Assembly (NCBI GenBank): GCA_965199005.1
Contig: CBDAQK010000001.1
Location: 248,001-312,000, forward strand
Source of the DNA: LMUY01 sp965199005
GTDB taxonomy: Bacteria; Pseudomonadota; Alphaproteobacteria; Acetobacterales; Acetobacteraceae
Direction: 5' to 3'
DNA length: 64,000 nucleotides
The position numbers were made by a program, and so were the translations under genes. The notes below the pieces were generated by a model. That model had not been told where the DNA came from, made no database searches, and saw only the letters and a list, made by a program, of their open reading frames with translations. Below are positions 50,767 through 59,719 of this stretch, piece by piece (within the stretch, counting starts at the first letter, position 1; each line of letters opens with the position of its first letter).

Positions 50767-51186
50767 TCAGGCTGCCTGTTCCACCGCGGCGTCCTGGCGG
50801 GGGCCGCTATCCTGCCCCTTGGCCGCCGGGTCACGCTCAACCAGCTCGATGACCGCCATGTCGGCCGCATCGCCGTAGCGCATCCCAGCCCTTAGCACGC
50901 GGGTATATCCGCCGGCCCGAGACTTGTAGCGCACTGCCAGCGCATCAAACAGCTTGGCAACGATCTTCTCGTCCCGCAGCTGGGCATAGGCCTGGCGCCT
51001 GGCATGCAGGCCACCACGCTTGCCGAGCGTGATCAGCTTCTCCGCCACCGGCCGTAGCTCCTTGGCCTTCGGCAGGGTGGTGGTGATCTGCTCGTGCTTC
51101 AGCAACGCGACGGCCATGTTGCGGAACATGGCAAATCGGTGGCTGGTCGTGACGCTGAGCTTGCGGCCGCTCACACCATGACGCAT
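50767..51186 (-). CDS. rplQ: 50S ribosomal protein L17
   Basis: A 139-residue L17, slightly longer than E. coli L17 (127) through an Ala/Gln-rich tail. MRHGVSGRKLSVTTSHRFAMFRNMAVALLKHEQITTTLPKAKELRP is the conserved N-terminal domain (first 46 residues), and GGYTRVLRAGMRYGDAADMAVIELVERD closes it. It lies 12 nt after rpoA, last ribosomal gene of the alpha operon. Confidence 0.97.
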   Translation of the reverse strand: MRHGVSGRKLSVTTSHRFAMFRNMAVALLKHEQITTTLPKAKELRPVAEKLITLGKRGGLHARRQAYAQLRDEKIVAKLFDALAVRYKSRAGGYTRVLRAGMRYGDAADMAVIELVERDPAAKGQDSGPRQDAAVEQAA

Positions 51187-51198
51187 CTACTTAATTCC

Positions 51199-52233
51199 TT
51201 AGAACGGTTCGTCTAGCCGCTTGGCTAGGTCTTCGATGTTCTCGGGCGGCCAGCCCGGAACGGTGATGCCGAGGGTGAGGCCCATATTTGTCAGGACCTC
51301 CTTGATCTCGTTCAGTGACTTGCGGCCGAAGTTCGGGGTGCGCAGCATCTCCTGCTCCGACTTCTGCACCAAGTCGCCGATATAGACGATGTTGTCGTTC
51401 TTCAGGCAGTTCGCCGAACGAACCGACAGCTCCAACTCGTCCACCTTGCGCAGCAGGTTGCGGTTGAACGGTAGGTCGTCGTGGTGCTCTTCCGCCCGCA
51501 ACTGCTGCGGTTCGTCGAAGTTGATGAACAACTGCAACTGGTCCTGCAGGATGCGCGCCGCCAAAGCCACGGCATCCTCCGGCGACACTGCGCCGTTGGT
51601 CTCCACCGAGAGCAACAGCTTGTCGTAGTTGGTGAGGTTGCCAACCCGCGTCGGCTCTACCCGGTAGGACACGCGGCGCACCGGGGAGTAGATGCTATCC
51701 ACGGGAATAAGCCCGATCGGCGCGTCTTCCGGGCGGTTGCTGCTGGCGGGCTCGTAGCCCTTGCCCATGGCAACCGTGAACTCCATGCCCAGCTTCACGC
51801 CATCATCGAGCGTGCAGAGCACCAATTCCGGGTTCATGATGTCGATATCGTGCCCAGCCTGAATTTGGCCGGCCTTTACCTCGCCTGGGCCAGTGGCCGT
51901 CAGCACCATGCGCTTCGGGCCGTCGCCATGCATCCGCAGCGCCAATTGCTTGACGTTGAGAACGATGTCGGTCACGTCTTCGCGAACGCCGGCAATGCTG
52001 CTGAACTCGTGCAGCACGCCGTCGATCTGGACCGCCGTGACGGCAGCCCCTTGCAAGGACGACAACAGAATGCGGCGTATCGCATTCCCCAAGGTCATCC
52101 CGAACCCGCGCTCCAGCGGTTCCGCGACCACGAGGGCGGTGCGGGAGGGATCGGATCCTGGCTCGAACTCCAGCTTTTCCGGCTTGATCAGCGACTGCCA
52201 ATTGCGCTGCATGACCAATGTATCGTTTCTCAT
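51199..52233 (-). CDS. rpoA: RNA polymerase alpha subunit
   Basis: A 344-residue alpha subunit. The N-terminal dimerisation domain contains PLERGFGMTLGNAIRRILLSSL with the conserved assembly motif; the flexible linker lies near residue 240-255. The C-terminal domain has ELSVRSANCLKNDNIVYIGDLVQKSEQEMLRTPNFGRKSLNEIKEVL, the helix-hairpin-helix region that touches UP elements and activators. The ATG at 52233 is used, but Met8 (52212, MQRNWQSLIKP) matches many relatives and may be the true start. Confidence 0.97.
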   Translation of the reverse strand: MRNDTLVMQRNWQSLIKPEKLEFEPGSDPSRTALVVAEPLERGFGMTLGNAIRRILLSSLQGAAVTAVQIDGVLHEFSSIAGVREDVTDIVLNVKQLALRMHGDGPKRMVLTATGPGEVKAGQIQAGHDIDIMNPELVLCTLDDGVKLGMEFTVAMGKGYEPASSNRPEDAPIGLIPVDSIYSPVRRVSYRVEPTRVGNLTNYDKLLLSVETNGAVSPEDAVALAARILQDQLQLFINFDEPQQLRAEEHHDDLPFNRNLLRKVDELELSVRSANCLKNDNIVYIGDLVQKSEQEMLRTPNFGRKSLNEIKEVLTNMGLTLGITVPGWPPENIEDLAKRLDEPF

Positions 52234-52293
52234 GGCGATTCGGGCCCCGCATCACAGATGCGAAGCCCGCCTTTCATCGAATACGGTCCGGGA

Positions 52294-52683
52294 TCAGACG
52301 CGGCGGCGCTTGCGCGGGCGGCACCCGTTATGCGGGATCGGCGTCAGGTCACGGATCTGGGTGATGGAAAAACCGACGGCCTGTAGCGCGCGCAAGGCAC
52401 TCTCACGACCAGAACCAGGGCCATTCACCTCGATCTCCAGCGTCTCCATCCCATGCTCGCGGGCCTTGCGGCCGGCGTCTTCCGCCGCGACCTGGGCCGC
52501 ATAGGGGGTCGACTTACGGCTTCCCTTGAAGCCGCCCATGCCGGCGGATGACCAGGCAATCGTATTGCCCTGCGCGTCGGTGATGGTGACCATGGTGTTG
52601 TTGAACGTCGCGTTCACGTGCGCCACGCCGGAGATGATATTCTTGCGCTCCTTGCGACGGGGACGCGCGGGGGCTTTCGCCAT
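52294..52683 (-). CDS. rpsK: 30S ribosomal protein S11
   Basis: A 129-residue S11, standard length. ARPRRKERKNIISGVAHVNATFNNTMVTITD at the N-terminus and the C-terminal TPIPHNGCRPRKRRRV are conserved; the latter includes the Asn-Gly that is isomerised in some bacteria. It follows rpsM by 47 nt, a relatively wide gap for this cluster. Confidence 0.98.
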   Translation of the reverse strand: MAKAPARPRRKERKNIISGVAHVNATFNNTMVTITDAQGNTIAWSSAGMGGFKGSRKSTPYAAQVAAEDAGRKAREHGMETLEIEVNGPGSGRESALRALQAVGFSITQIRDLTPIPHNGCRPRKRRRV

Positions 52684-52730
52684 GAGGTGATCCTGCCTTC
52701 GTACGAGTGTTCGGCGCGATGCCGAAAGCT

Positions 52731-53108
<378 letters not shown>

Positions 53109-53249
53109 GCTCGTCTCCTGCTCGAACCCGGCATGTGCACGATCGCAGCGCGCCGCCGGGCTGGGTGGTCAGATGGCCTGCTCGCGTCAGCGCTGGGCCA
53201 CCGATAATACTATGCGGGCGCCAACGTTGCCGTTGCGCCGAAGTGGGTG

Positions 53250-53277
53250 CTTATAAGGCGGCCGGAGACAGAGTCAA
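53250..53277 (-). promoter_or_regulatory. strong promoter for the rpsM-rpsK-rpoA-rplQ operon
   Basis: On the minus strand TTGACT (53277-53272) and TATAAG (53255-53250) are spaced by 16 bp. The -35 hexamer includes the TGA stop codon of adk. It lies 142 bp before the rpsM GTG, giving a long leader in the 165-bp spacer. The leader could hold the autoregulatory site for a ribosomal protein, but I cannot identify it by eye. Confidence 0.65.
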
Positions 53278-53963
53278 CGAACTTCAGTCACATCTAGGTG
53301 AACATGATCGCTGGGCAACGTGTTCAACACGGTCTCGATCGCCTGGGAAACCTCATCCATCGACGCCATGCCGTCAAGCGTGTGCAATCGGCCGGCCGCC
53401 TGATAATGCGGCAGGATCGGTTTGGTTTGCCGGTTATAAACGTCCAGACGCTCCCGCACCGTCTCGCGCTTGTCGTCGGGGCGACGGATGAACTCCGTCG
53501 AACCGCATACGTCGCAAACACCCGCCTTGGCGGTTGGATGGAATGTATCGTGATAGCTGGTGCCGCATTTCGCGCAGGAGAACCGTCCGGCGATCCGCTC
53601 CGTCAGCGCCGCATCGTCGACCCGCAGCTCGATCACCGCATCTAGCTCGAGATGCAGTTCCGCCAGCATCTGGTCGAGCGCTTCGGCCTGCACGACCGTG
53701 CGGGGGAAGCCATCCAGGATGAAGCCGTTGGCGCAATCCGGCTGGCGCACCCGGTTGGCCAGCATCGCGATGAGGATATCGTCCGATACCAGGCCGCCAG
53801 ACGCCATCACCGCTGCGGCCCGCTTGCCGATCTCACTGCCGGCCGCCACCTCGCTGCGGAGCATGTCGCCGGTCGAGATTTGCGCGATTCCATGCGCCTG
53901 CTGCAGCCGCTTCGCCTGCGTCCCCTTACCCGCCCCGGGCGGTCCCAGCAGGATCAGCTTCAC
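53274..53963 (-). CDS. adk: adenylate kinase, zinc-lid type
   Basis: A 229-residue long-form adenylate kinase (AMP + ATP to 2 ADP). The P-loop is GPPGAGKGT at 7-15 and DGFPRT lies at 84-89. The LID domain carries four cysteines, Cys130, 133, 150 and 153 (CX2C-X16-CX2C), which should bind structural zinc; E. coli Adk has none of these. The C-terminus extends about 12 residues beyond the usual end. Initiation at GTG (53963) overlaps the secY stop (GTGA). Confidence 0.96.
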   Translation of the reverse strand: MKLILLGPPGAGKGTQAKRLQQAHGIAQISTGDMLRSEVAAGSEIGKRAAAVMASGGLVSDDILIAMLANRVRQPDCANGFILDGFPRTVVQAEALDQMLAELHLELDAVIELRVDDAALTERIAGRFSCAKCGTSYHDTFHPTAKAGVCDVCGSTEFIRRPDDKRETVRERLDVYNRQTKPILPHYQAAGRLHTLDGMASMDEVSQAIETVLNTLPSDHVHLDVTEVR

Positions 53964-55306
53964 CGCGCGCGCCCTTTCACCCGGGACTTGCGGATCAACC
54001 CTTCATACTGATGGGCTAACAAATGAGATTGGACTTGCGTCACCGTGTCCATGGTCACCGAGACGATGATCATCAGGCTGGTGCCGCCGAAGTAAAACGG
54101 CACGTTGTAATTCGCGATCAAGATTTCCGGCAGCAGGCAGACGACGCAAAGATAGAGCGCTCCAATCGTGGTCAGCCGGGTCAGAATGCGGTCGAAATAA
54201 TCGGCCGTGTTGTTGCCTGGCCGGATGCCGGGAATGAAGCCGCCGTATTTCTTCAGGTTTTCCGCCGTCTCCTGCGGGTTGAAGACCACGGCGGTATAGA
54301 AATACGAGAAGAAAATGATCATCGCCGCATAGAGCGCCAGGTAGAGCGGCTGCCCATGCGCAAGTTGGGACGCCAACCATCCCAGGATCGAGTTGGGATT
54401 GCTCTGACCGAATCCGGCTATCGTCGCGGGAATCAGGAGGATGGAGGAGGCGAAGATCGGCGGAATGACCCCGGCCGTATTGACCTTCAGCGGCATATGC
54501 GTGGAGTCGCCGCCGAACATCCGCTGCCCGACCTGGCGTTTCGGGTACTGCACCACGATACGCCGCTGTGCCCGCTCCATAAACACGATGAACGCAATCA
54601 CGGCGACCGCCACCACCGCGAAGGCGAGGATGAACACCGGGGATAGCGCGCCGGTGCGTCCCAAATCGAGCAAAGTTACCAGCGCATGTGGCAAATTGGC
54701 GACAATGCCGGCGAAGATGATCAAGCTGGTGCCGTTGCCGACGCCCCGCGCGGTGATTTGCTCGCCAAGCCACATCAGGAACATCGTGCCGCCGGTGAGC
54801 GTGACCACGCAGGACAGCCGGAAGAACCAGCCCGGGTCGAGCACCGCCCCAAGCCCAGCGCGGTCATGGAACGCCTCCAGCCCGACGGCGATCCCGTACG
54901 ACTGGAACACGGCGATCAGCACGGTCAGATAACGCGTATATTGATTGAGCTTCTTCCGCCCGCTCTCACCCTCTTTTTTCAGGGTCTCAAGCGAGGGGAT
55001 CGCTGCCGACATCAGCTGGATGATGATGGAGGCGCTGATATACGGCATGATGGTCAGCGCGAAGACGGTCATGCGGCTGAGATTGCCGCCGCTGAACATG
55101 TCGAACATGCCCAGCACGCCGCCGCTCTGCTCCGACATCGCGTGGCTCATCACCGTCGCGTCGATGCCTGGAACGGGGACATAGCTGCCCACCCGATACA
55201 CGACGAGCGCGCCAAGCGTGAACCAAATCCGGCTTTTAAGCTCGGTGGCCTTGCTGAAGGCGCCGAGGTTCATGCTGCCAGCCATCTGCTCGGCGGCCGA
55301 AGCCAT
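53960..55306 (-). CDS. secY: preprotein translocase subunit SecY
   Basis: A 448-residue channel protein with ten membrane helices. Helix 2a/plug region PVPGIDATVMSHAM, the VNTAGVIPPIFASSILLIPATI segment of helix 7, and the C-terminal SHLLAHQYEGLIRKSRVKGR are conserved. The long cytoplasmic loop PKRQVGQRMFGGDSTHMPLKV binds the ribosome. The ATG at 55306 has a GGGGGAG ribosome-binding site; the frame is open to 55369 without similarity. It follows rplO by 149 bp, a spacer with no clear promoter. Confidence 0.97.
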   Translation of the reverse strand: MASAAEQMAGSMNLGAFSKATELKSRIWFTLGALVVYRVGSYVPVPGIDATVMSHAMSEQSGGVLGMFDMFSGGNLSRMTVFALTIMPYISASIIIQLMSAAIPSLETLKKEGESGRKKLNQYTRYLTVLIAVFQSYGIAVGLEAFHDRAGLGAVLDPGWFFRLSCVVTLTGGTMFLMWLGEQITARGVGNGTSLIIFAGIVANLPHALVTLLDLGRTGALSPVFILAFAVVAVAVIAFIVFMERAQRRIVVQYPKRQVGQRMFGGDSTHMPLKVNTAGVIPPIFASSILLIPATIAGFGQSNPNSILGWLASQLAHGQPLYLALYAAMIIFFSYFYTAVVFNPQETAENLKKYGGFIPGIRPGNNTADYFDRILTRLTTIGALYLCVVCLLPEILIANYNVPFYFGGTSLMIIVSVTMDTVTQVQSHLLAHQYEGLIRKSRVKGRAR

Positions 55307-55455
55307 AAATCTGTCTCCCCCCTTGTGCCCGCGGCCTAGAGTGTGCCGCGTGGAGTGTTCTACACGCAAGCTTTAGGGCCACGCCCCCGTGCCCACCAAA
55401 ACTTGGCTGATCCCTGTTAGATGGCCACGAACGGGGAGACGGGGAAGAGCCCGAG

Positions 55456-55938
55456 TTAAGCCGAGGCAGGCTCCGCCGCCGCGACCGTGGTCGTCACCGA
55501 GCCACCCGCCGCCTCAACCGCTGCCTTGGCCGAGGCCGAGGCGCCCGACACGGTCACGGTGACGGCATGGCCGATCACGCCGCGGCCCAGCAGACGCACG
55601 CCGGCAACCTTCGCCAGCCGTACCAGTCCCGCCTTCTCGAGCGCCGCCTCGTCGATGGCGCCAACCTGCAGCTTGCCCGCGTCAATCGCCTTGGTGATCG
55701 AGCCGAGATTCACCGGAGCATAGGCCGTGCGGAAGATGTTCTTGAAGCCACGCTTCGGCAGCCGCCGGTAGATCGGGAGCTGGCCGCCCTCGAAGCCGTT
55801 CAACGCCACGCCCTCACGCGCCTTCTGGCCCTTGACGCCCTTGCCGGACGTCTTGCCCTTGCCGGAGCCGATACCACGGCCCAGGCGCTTGAACTTCAGC
55901 CGCGACCCGGGATTGTCCCGCAGTTCATTCAGCTTCAC
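55456..55938 (-). CDS. rplO: 50S ribosomal protein L15
   Basis: A 160-residue L15. The Gly/Lys-rich N-terminus KRLGRGIGSGKGKTSGKGVKGQKAR threads into 23S rRNA; GFEGGQLPIYRRLPKRGFKN follows. The C-terminal tail is Ala-rich and about 15 residues longer than in E. coli. Initiation is at GTG (55938), whose bases overlap the rpmD stop. Confidence 0.97.
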   Translation of the reverse strand: MKLNELRDNPGSRLKFKRLGRGIGSGKGKTSGKGVKGQKAREGVALNGFEGGQLPIYRRLPKRGFKNIFRTAYAPVNLGSITKAIDAGKLQVGAIDEAALEKAGLVRLAKVAGVRLLGRGVIGHAVTVTVSGASASAKAAVEAAGGSVTTTVAAAEPASA

Positions 55939-56135
55939 GACAGCTCCTCCACCCGCACCAGGTGATGCACCTTGCGGATCATGCCACGCACCGCCGGGGT
56001 GTCTTCCAGCGTGCTGACCTTGCGCATCTTGTTCAGGCCCAACCCGATCAACGTCTCGATCTGGCCCGGCTTACGGCCCAGCCCGGAGGCGGTCTGCACC
56101 ACCCGGACCTGCTTCTTCACCTCAGTCTCAGACAT
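55935..56135 (-). CDS. rpmD: 50S ribosomal protein L30
   Basis: A 66-residue L30, normal size. KQVRVVQTASGLGRKPGQIETLIGLGLNKMRKVSTLEDTPAVRGMI covers the whole fold (read as landmarks along the protein). It overlaps the 3' end of rpsE by 8 nt and rplO by 4 nt. Confidence 0.97.
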   Translation of the reverse strand: MSETEVKKQVRVVQTASGLGRKPGQIETLIGLGLNKMRKVSTLEDTPAVRGMIRKVHHLVRVEELS

Positions 56136-56706
56136 CTGCTGCGACCTCCGCCTCTGGCGCATCGCGCTTGCCGAGGATGTCGCTGACCTTCTTGCCGCGC
56201 CGGCTGGCGACCGATCGCGGGCTGGCGCAGCGGGCAAGCCCGGCGAACGTCGCCTTCACCATGTTATGCGGGTTGCGGCTGCCCAGCGACTTGGCGACGA
56301 CGTCGCCAATGCCCAGGGCCTCGAACACCGCGCGCATCGGGCCACCCGCGATGATGCCGGTGCCCGCCTCGGCCGCGCGCAACACCACCATGCCGGCACC
56401 GTATTCGCCGTGCACGTCGTGGTGCAGGGTGCGGCCCTCCTTCATGGGGACGCGGATCATGGTGCGCTTCGCCCGGTCGGTCGCCTTGCGGATCGCCTCC
56501 GGAACCTCACGCGCCTTGCCTGCGCCATAGCCAACGCGTCCCTTCTGGTCGCCCACCACCACCAGGGCGGCAAAAGCGAACCGCCGGCCACCCTTCACCA
56601 CCTTGGCGACGCGGTTGATGGTGACCAGCTTGTCGATCAGGTCGTCGCCGCCATCGCGATCACGCTCGCGACCGCCGCGGTTGCCGTCCCGGGATTCCCG
56701 TGCCAT
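56128..56706 (-). CDS. rpsE: 30S ribosomal protein S5
   Basis: A 192-residue S5. The N-terminal extension is unusually charged (ESRDGNRGGRERDRDGGDD), followed by the dsRNA-binding-like domain with KVVKGGRRFAFAALVVVGDQKGRVGYG and the second domain with GTGIIAGGPMRAVFEALGI and RNPHNMVKATF. Mutations in the first of these regions cause spectinomycin resistance in other bacteria. It ends inside the start of rpmD. Confidence 0.97.
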   Translation of the reverse strand: MARESRDGNRGGRERDRDGGDDLIDKLVTINRVAKVVKGGRRFAFAALVVVGDQKGRVGYGAGKAREVPEAIRKATDRAKRTMIRVPMKEGRTLHHDVHGEYGAGMVVLRAAEAGTGIIAGGPMRAVFEALGIGDVVAKSLGSRNPHNMVKATFAGLARCASPRSVASRRGKKVSDILGKRDAPEAEVAADV

Positions 56707-56719
56707 TGCCCTTAGCCCC

Positions 56720-57082
56720 TCAGAACGCCAACCCGCCTTCGCGGGCGGCATCGGCCAGCGCTTTCACGCGGCCGTGATACAGATACATGCCGCGGTCGAA
56801 CACCACGGCCGTTACGCCCGCCGCAACCGCCCGCTCGGCAACCAGCTTGCCAACCGCGGCCGCGGCCGCCTTGTCGGCACCGGTCTTGAGGTCGGCGCGC
56901 AGCCCCGGGTCCAAGCTACCAGCCGCCGCCAGGGTGCGGCCCTGCGCATCGTCGATGATCTGGGCGTAGATGTGTTTGCCCGAGCGGAACACCGAAAGGC
57001 GCGGACGCCCAGCTGATTTCTGCTTGAGCTGGTAGCGCAGCCGCTGGCGACGACGCTCCCGCAGATCGCGTGGCGCGCTCAT
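56720..57082 (-). CDS. rplR: 50S ribosomal protein L18
   Basis: A 120-residue L18 that binds 5S rRNA. RLRYQLKQKSAGRPRLSVFRSGKHIYAQIIDD and the C-terminal FDRGMYLYHGRVKALADAAREGGLAF are conserved. It overlaps the rplF stop by 4 nt and precedes rpsE by 13 nt. Confidence 0.97.
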   Translation of the reverse strand: MSAPRDLRERRRQRLRYQLKQKSAGRPRLSVFRSGKHIYAQIIDDAQGRTLAAAGSLDPGLRADLKTGADKAAAAAVGKLVAERAVAAGVTAVVFDRGMYLYHGRVKALADAAREGGLAF

Positions 57083-57612
57083 TTCTTCTTGCCTTCCTTC
57101 CGGCGGATCGTCTCGGTGTCGTAGCGCACGCCCTTGCCCTTATAGGGCTCTGGCGGGCGATACGCGCGGATTTCAGCAGCGACCTGGCCGACCAGGCGCT
57201 TGTCGACGCCCTCAACCGTGATGGCAGTCGGCCGCGGCGTCGTGATCTTGATACCCGGCGGGACCGGATACACCACGTCATGGCTGAACCCCAAATTGAT
57301 CACCAGGTTCGGCCCGGTGACCGCGGCGCGGAAGCCCGTGCCCTGGATCTCCATCGTCTTGGCGTACCCCGTGGACACGCCCTTGACCATGTTGGCGACC
57401 AACGCGCGTGTGGTGCCCCACATCATGCGCGCGGCGCTGCCACCGCCATTCGGCGCGACGGAGAACTTGCCGTCCTCAACCTTCGCGGTGACGTTATCCT
57501 TCAGGTCCAGCGTCAATTCGCCAAGCTTGCCCTTGGCCGTGAGCGTCTTGCCGACGATCGCCAACTGGACACCGGCCGGAAGCTCGACCGGATATTTGCC
57601 TACCCGTGACAT
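57079..57612 (-). CDS. rplF: 50S ribosomal protein L6
   Basis: A 177-residue L6, standard length. MSRVGKYPVELPAGV begins the first domain; the RNA-binding end is PEPYKGKGVRYDTETIRRKEGKK. The ATG at 57612 fits the family N-terminus; the frame opens further upstream to 57678 inside the spacer and rpsH without similarity. Confidence 0.97.
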   Translation of the reverse strand: MSRVGKYPVELPAGVQLAIVGKTLTAKGKLGELTLDLKDNVTAKVEDGKFSVAPNGGGSAARMMWGTTRALVANMVKGVSTGYAKTMEIQGTGFRAAVTGPNLVINLGFSHDVVYPVPPGIKITTPRPTAITVEGVDKRLVGQVAAEIRAYRPPEPYKGKGVRYDTETIRRKEGKKK

Positions 57613-57622
57613 ACCAGCCTCC

Positions 57623-58021
57623 TTAGAACACGCGGCATAGGACTTCGCCGCCAACATTGGCAGCGCGCGCCTCCGCATCGCTCAGCACGCCCCGGGGCGT
57701 GGAAAGGATGGAGACGCCAAGGCCTGCATACACGCGCGGCAGCTCCTTGATCTTGGAGTAGACCCGGCGGCCCGGCTTGGACACGCGGGTGATCTCCTTG
57801 ATGACGGGCTCGCCCTCATTGTATTTCAGCTCGATCCGCAACTGCCCGACACCTGGGCGCAACTCCTCGGCGGAAAAGCCACGGATGAAGCCCTCTCGCT
57901 TCAGTGCGTCGAGCACATTGGCCCGCAGCTTCGATGCAGGTGCCACGCAGCCCGCGTGCCGGGCGCGCTGGGCGTTGCGGATACGGGTGAGCATGTCACC
58001 CAAAGGGTCCGACATTGACAT
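57623..58021 (-). CDS. rpsH: 30S ribosomal protein S8
   Basis: A 132-residue S8. SDPLGDMLTRIRNAQRARHAGCVAPASKLRANVLDALKREGFI is the N-terminal domain and LSTPRGVLSDAEARAANVGGEVLCRVF the conserved end. An in-frame Met two codons in (58015) is an equally good start. In E. coli S8 represses the spc operon; the target site was not identified here. Confidence 0.97.
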   Translation of the reverse strand: MSMSDPLGDMLTRIRNAQRARHAGCVAPASKLRANVLDALKREGFIRGFSAEELRPGVGQLRIELKYNEGEPVIKEITRVSKPGRRVYSKIKELPRVYAGLGVSILSTPRGVLSDAEARAANVGGEVLCRVF

Positions 58022-58033
58022 CGCCGCGCTCCC

Positions 58034-58339
58034 CTACCAGCTCGCCTTGACCATGCCGGGGATTTGCCCGGCACTGGCGAGGTCTCGCAACGCGATACGG
58101 CACAGCTTGAACTTGCGGTAATTCGCCCGCGCCCGGCCGGTCAGCGCGCAACGCAGCCGCACGCGCACCTTCGCGCCATTGCGCGGCAATTGCGCTAGCT
58201 TCATCGACGCATCGAACCGCTCCTCCACCGGAGCCTCGCGATCCATCAGCACCGATTTCAGCGCGGCACGCTTGGTCTTGTCGCGCGCGGCCATGCGTTC
58301 ACGCTTGGCATTGCGATTGACCTGGGAGACTTTCGCCAT
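58034..58339 (-). CDS. rpsN: 30S ribosomal protein S14 (zinc-free form)
   Basis: A 101-residue S14. It is the long form without the two CxxC pairs of the zinc-binding paralogue. RCALTGRARANYRKFKLCRIALRDLASAGQIPGMVKASW is the conserved C-terminal half. It follows rplE after 89 bp of spacer in which I see nothing notable. Confidence 0.97.
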   Translation of the reverse strand: MAKVSQVNRNAKRERMAARDKTKRAALKSVLMDREAPVEERFDASMKLAQLPRNGAKVRVRLRCALTGRARANYRKFKLCRIALRDLASAGQIPGMVKASW

Positions 58340-58428
58340 CGTCCACTCACTCCTTGGAACCTGCCGGACTTTGGGCTGATGCCGTGGTCCAGCGGTTTTC
58401 CTAAAACTCTGTTGAGGCCTACGGCCCG

Positions 58429-59016
58429 TTAGGCTGCCTTGGCCTGCGCGCCGGTCTCACCAGCGAACGGCACGTCGAACACCTTCAGCAGGGCCTTCGC
58501 CTCCGCATCGGTCTTCGCCGTCGTCACGAAGATGATATCCATGCCGCGGACGGCATCGATTTTGTCGTAGGCAATTTCCGGGAAAATAATCTGTTCCTTC
58601 AGACCCATGGCGAAATTCCCATTGCCGTCGAAGCCCTTATTTCCCGGGATACCGCGGAAGTCGCGCACGCGCGGCAGAGCGATCGTCACCAGACGGTCCA
58701 GGAACTCATACATCCGCTTCTTGCGCAGCGTCACCTTACAGCCGATCGCCAAGCCGGCGCGTATCTTGAAGCCGGCAATCGCCTTCTTTGCGATCGTTTT
58801 CACCGGCTTCTGGCCGCTGATCAGCATCATCTCGGCAACGGCGGCATCCAGCTTCTTCTGGTCGCCAGCCGCCTCGCCAACGCCCATGTTGATGACGATC
58901 TTTTCCAGACGCGGCACCTGCATGGGGTTCTTGTAGCCAAACTGCTCTTGCAGCATGGGCCGCCCGGTCTCGAGGTAGCGGCGCTGCATGCGCGCCATGG
59001 AATCATTGTCGCTCAT
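58429..59016 (-). CDS. rplE: 50S ribosomal protein L5
   Basis: A 195-residue L5, slightly extended at both ends compared with E. coli (179). NPMQVPRLEKIVINMGVGEA, then AIAGFKIRAGLAIGCKVTLR and the FVTTAKTDAEAKALL end are conserved; it binds 5S rRNA. The start lies 1 nt after the rplX stop. Confidence 0.97.
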   Translation of the reverse strand: MSDNDSMARMQRRYLETGRPMLQEQFGYKNPMQVPRLEKIVINMGVGEAAGDQKKLDAAVAEMMLISGQKPVKTIAKKAIAGFKIRAGLAIGCKVTLRKKRMYEFLDRLVTIALPRVRDFRGIPGNKGFDGNGNFAMGLKEQIIFPEIAYDKIDAVRGMDIIFVTTAKTDAEAKALLKVFDVPFAGETGAQAKAA

Positions 59017-59017
59017 A

Positions 59018-59338
59018 TCAGCTCTCGATCACTTCGCCGGTCGCCTTGGCGACGCGGACTTTCTGGCCACCATCCAGGAGCCGAAATCCAACCTTGGTCG
59101 GTTTTTCGCTCTTCGGATCGATCAGCATCAGGTTGGACAAGTGGATCGGGCCTTCCTTCTCGATGATGCCGCTCGGCGCGCCCATGCCTGTGGGCTTGGT
59201 GTGGCGCTTGACGATCCTTACGCCACGAACCAACGCGCGATCATCCTTCGGCATCACCTGCAGCACCTCACCCCGACGGCCCTTATCGGCCCCCGTGATC
59301 ACGACGACCTGGTCGCCCTTCTTGATCCGTGCGGCCAT
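59018..59338 (-). CDS. rplX: 50S ribosomal protein L24
   Basis: A 106-residue L24 with the KOW motif near the N-terminus (KKGDQVVVITGADKGRRGEVLQV). L24 starts assembly of the 50S subunit. It follows rplN after 2 nt. Confidence 0.97.
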   Translation of the reverse strand: MAARIKKGDQVVVITGADKGRRGEVLQVMPKDDRALVRGVRIVKRHTKPTGMGAPSGIIEKEGPIHLSNLMLIDPKSEKPTKVGFRLLDGGQKVRVAKATGEVIES

Positions 59339-59340
59339 GA

Positions 59341-59709
59341 TCAGAGAACCTCCGGCGCCAGGGAGATGATCTTCATGAACTTGCGCCCACGCAATTCACG
59401 CACCACCGGGCCAAAGATACGCGTGCCGATCGGCTCCTGCGCCTTATTGATCAACACCGCCGCATTCCGGTCGAAGCGAATGGCGCTGCCGTCGTTGCGC
59501 CGCACGGGGAACGACGTCCGCACGATCACGGCCTGGTGCACGTCGCCCTTCTTCACCTTGCCGCGGGGAATGGCTTCCTTGATGGACACGACGATGACGT
59601 CGCCCACCGAGGCCGTCTTCCGCTTGGAACCGCCGAGCACCTTGATGCACTGCACCCGGCGCGCGCCGGAATTATCCGCAACGTCGAGGTTGGATTCGAC
59701 CTGGATCAT
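59341..59709 (-). CDS. rplN: 50S ribosomal protein L14
   Basis: A 122-residue L14, exactly the family length. MIQVESNLDVADNSGARRVQCIKVLGGSKRK at the N-terminus and the GTRIFGPVVRELRGRKFMKIISLAPEVL end are diagnostic. It follows rpsQ after 10 nt. Confidence 0.98.
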   Translation of the reverse strand: MIQVESNLDVADNSGARRVQCIKVLGGSKRKTASVGDVIVVSIKEAIPRGKVKKGDVHQAVIVRTSFPVRRNDGSAIRFDRNAAVLINKAQEPIGTRIFGPVVRELRGRKFMKIISLAPEVL

Positions 59710-59719
59710 CTATCCGCTC

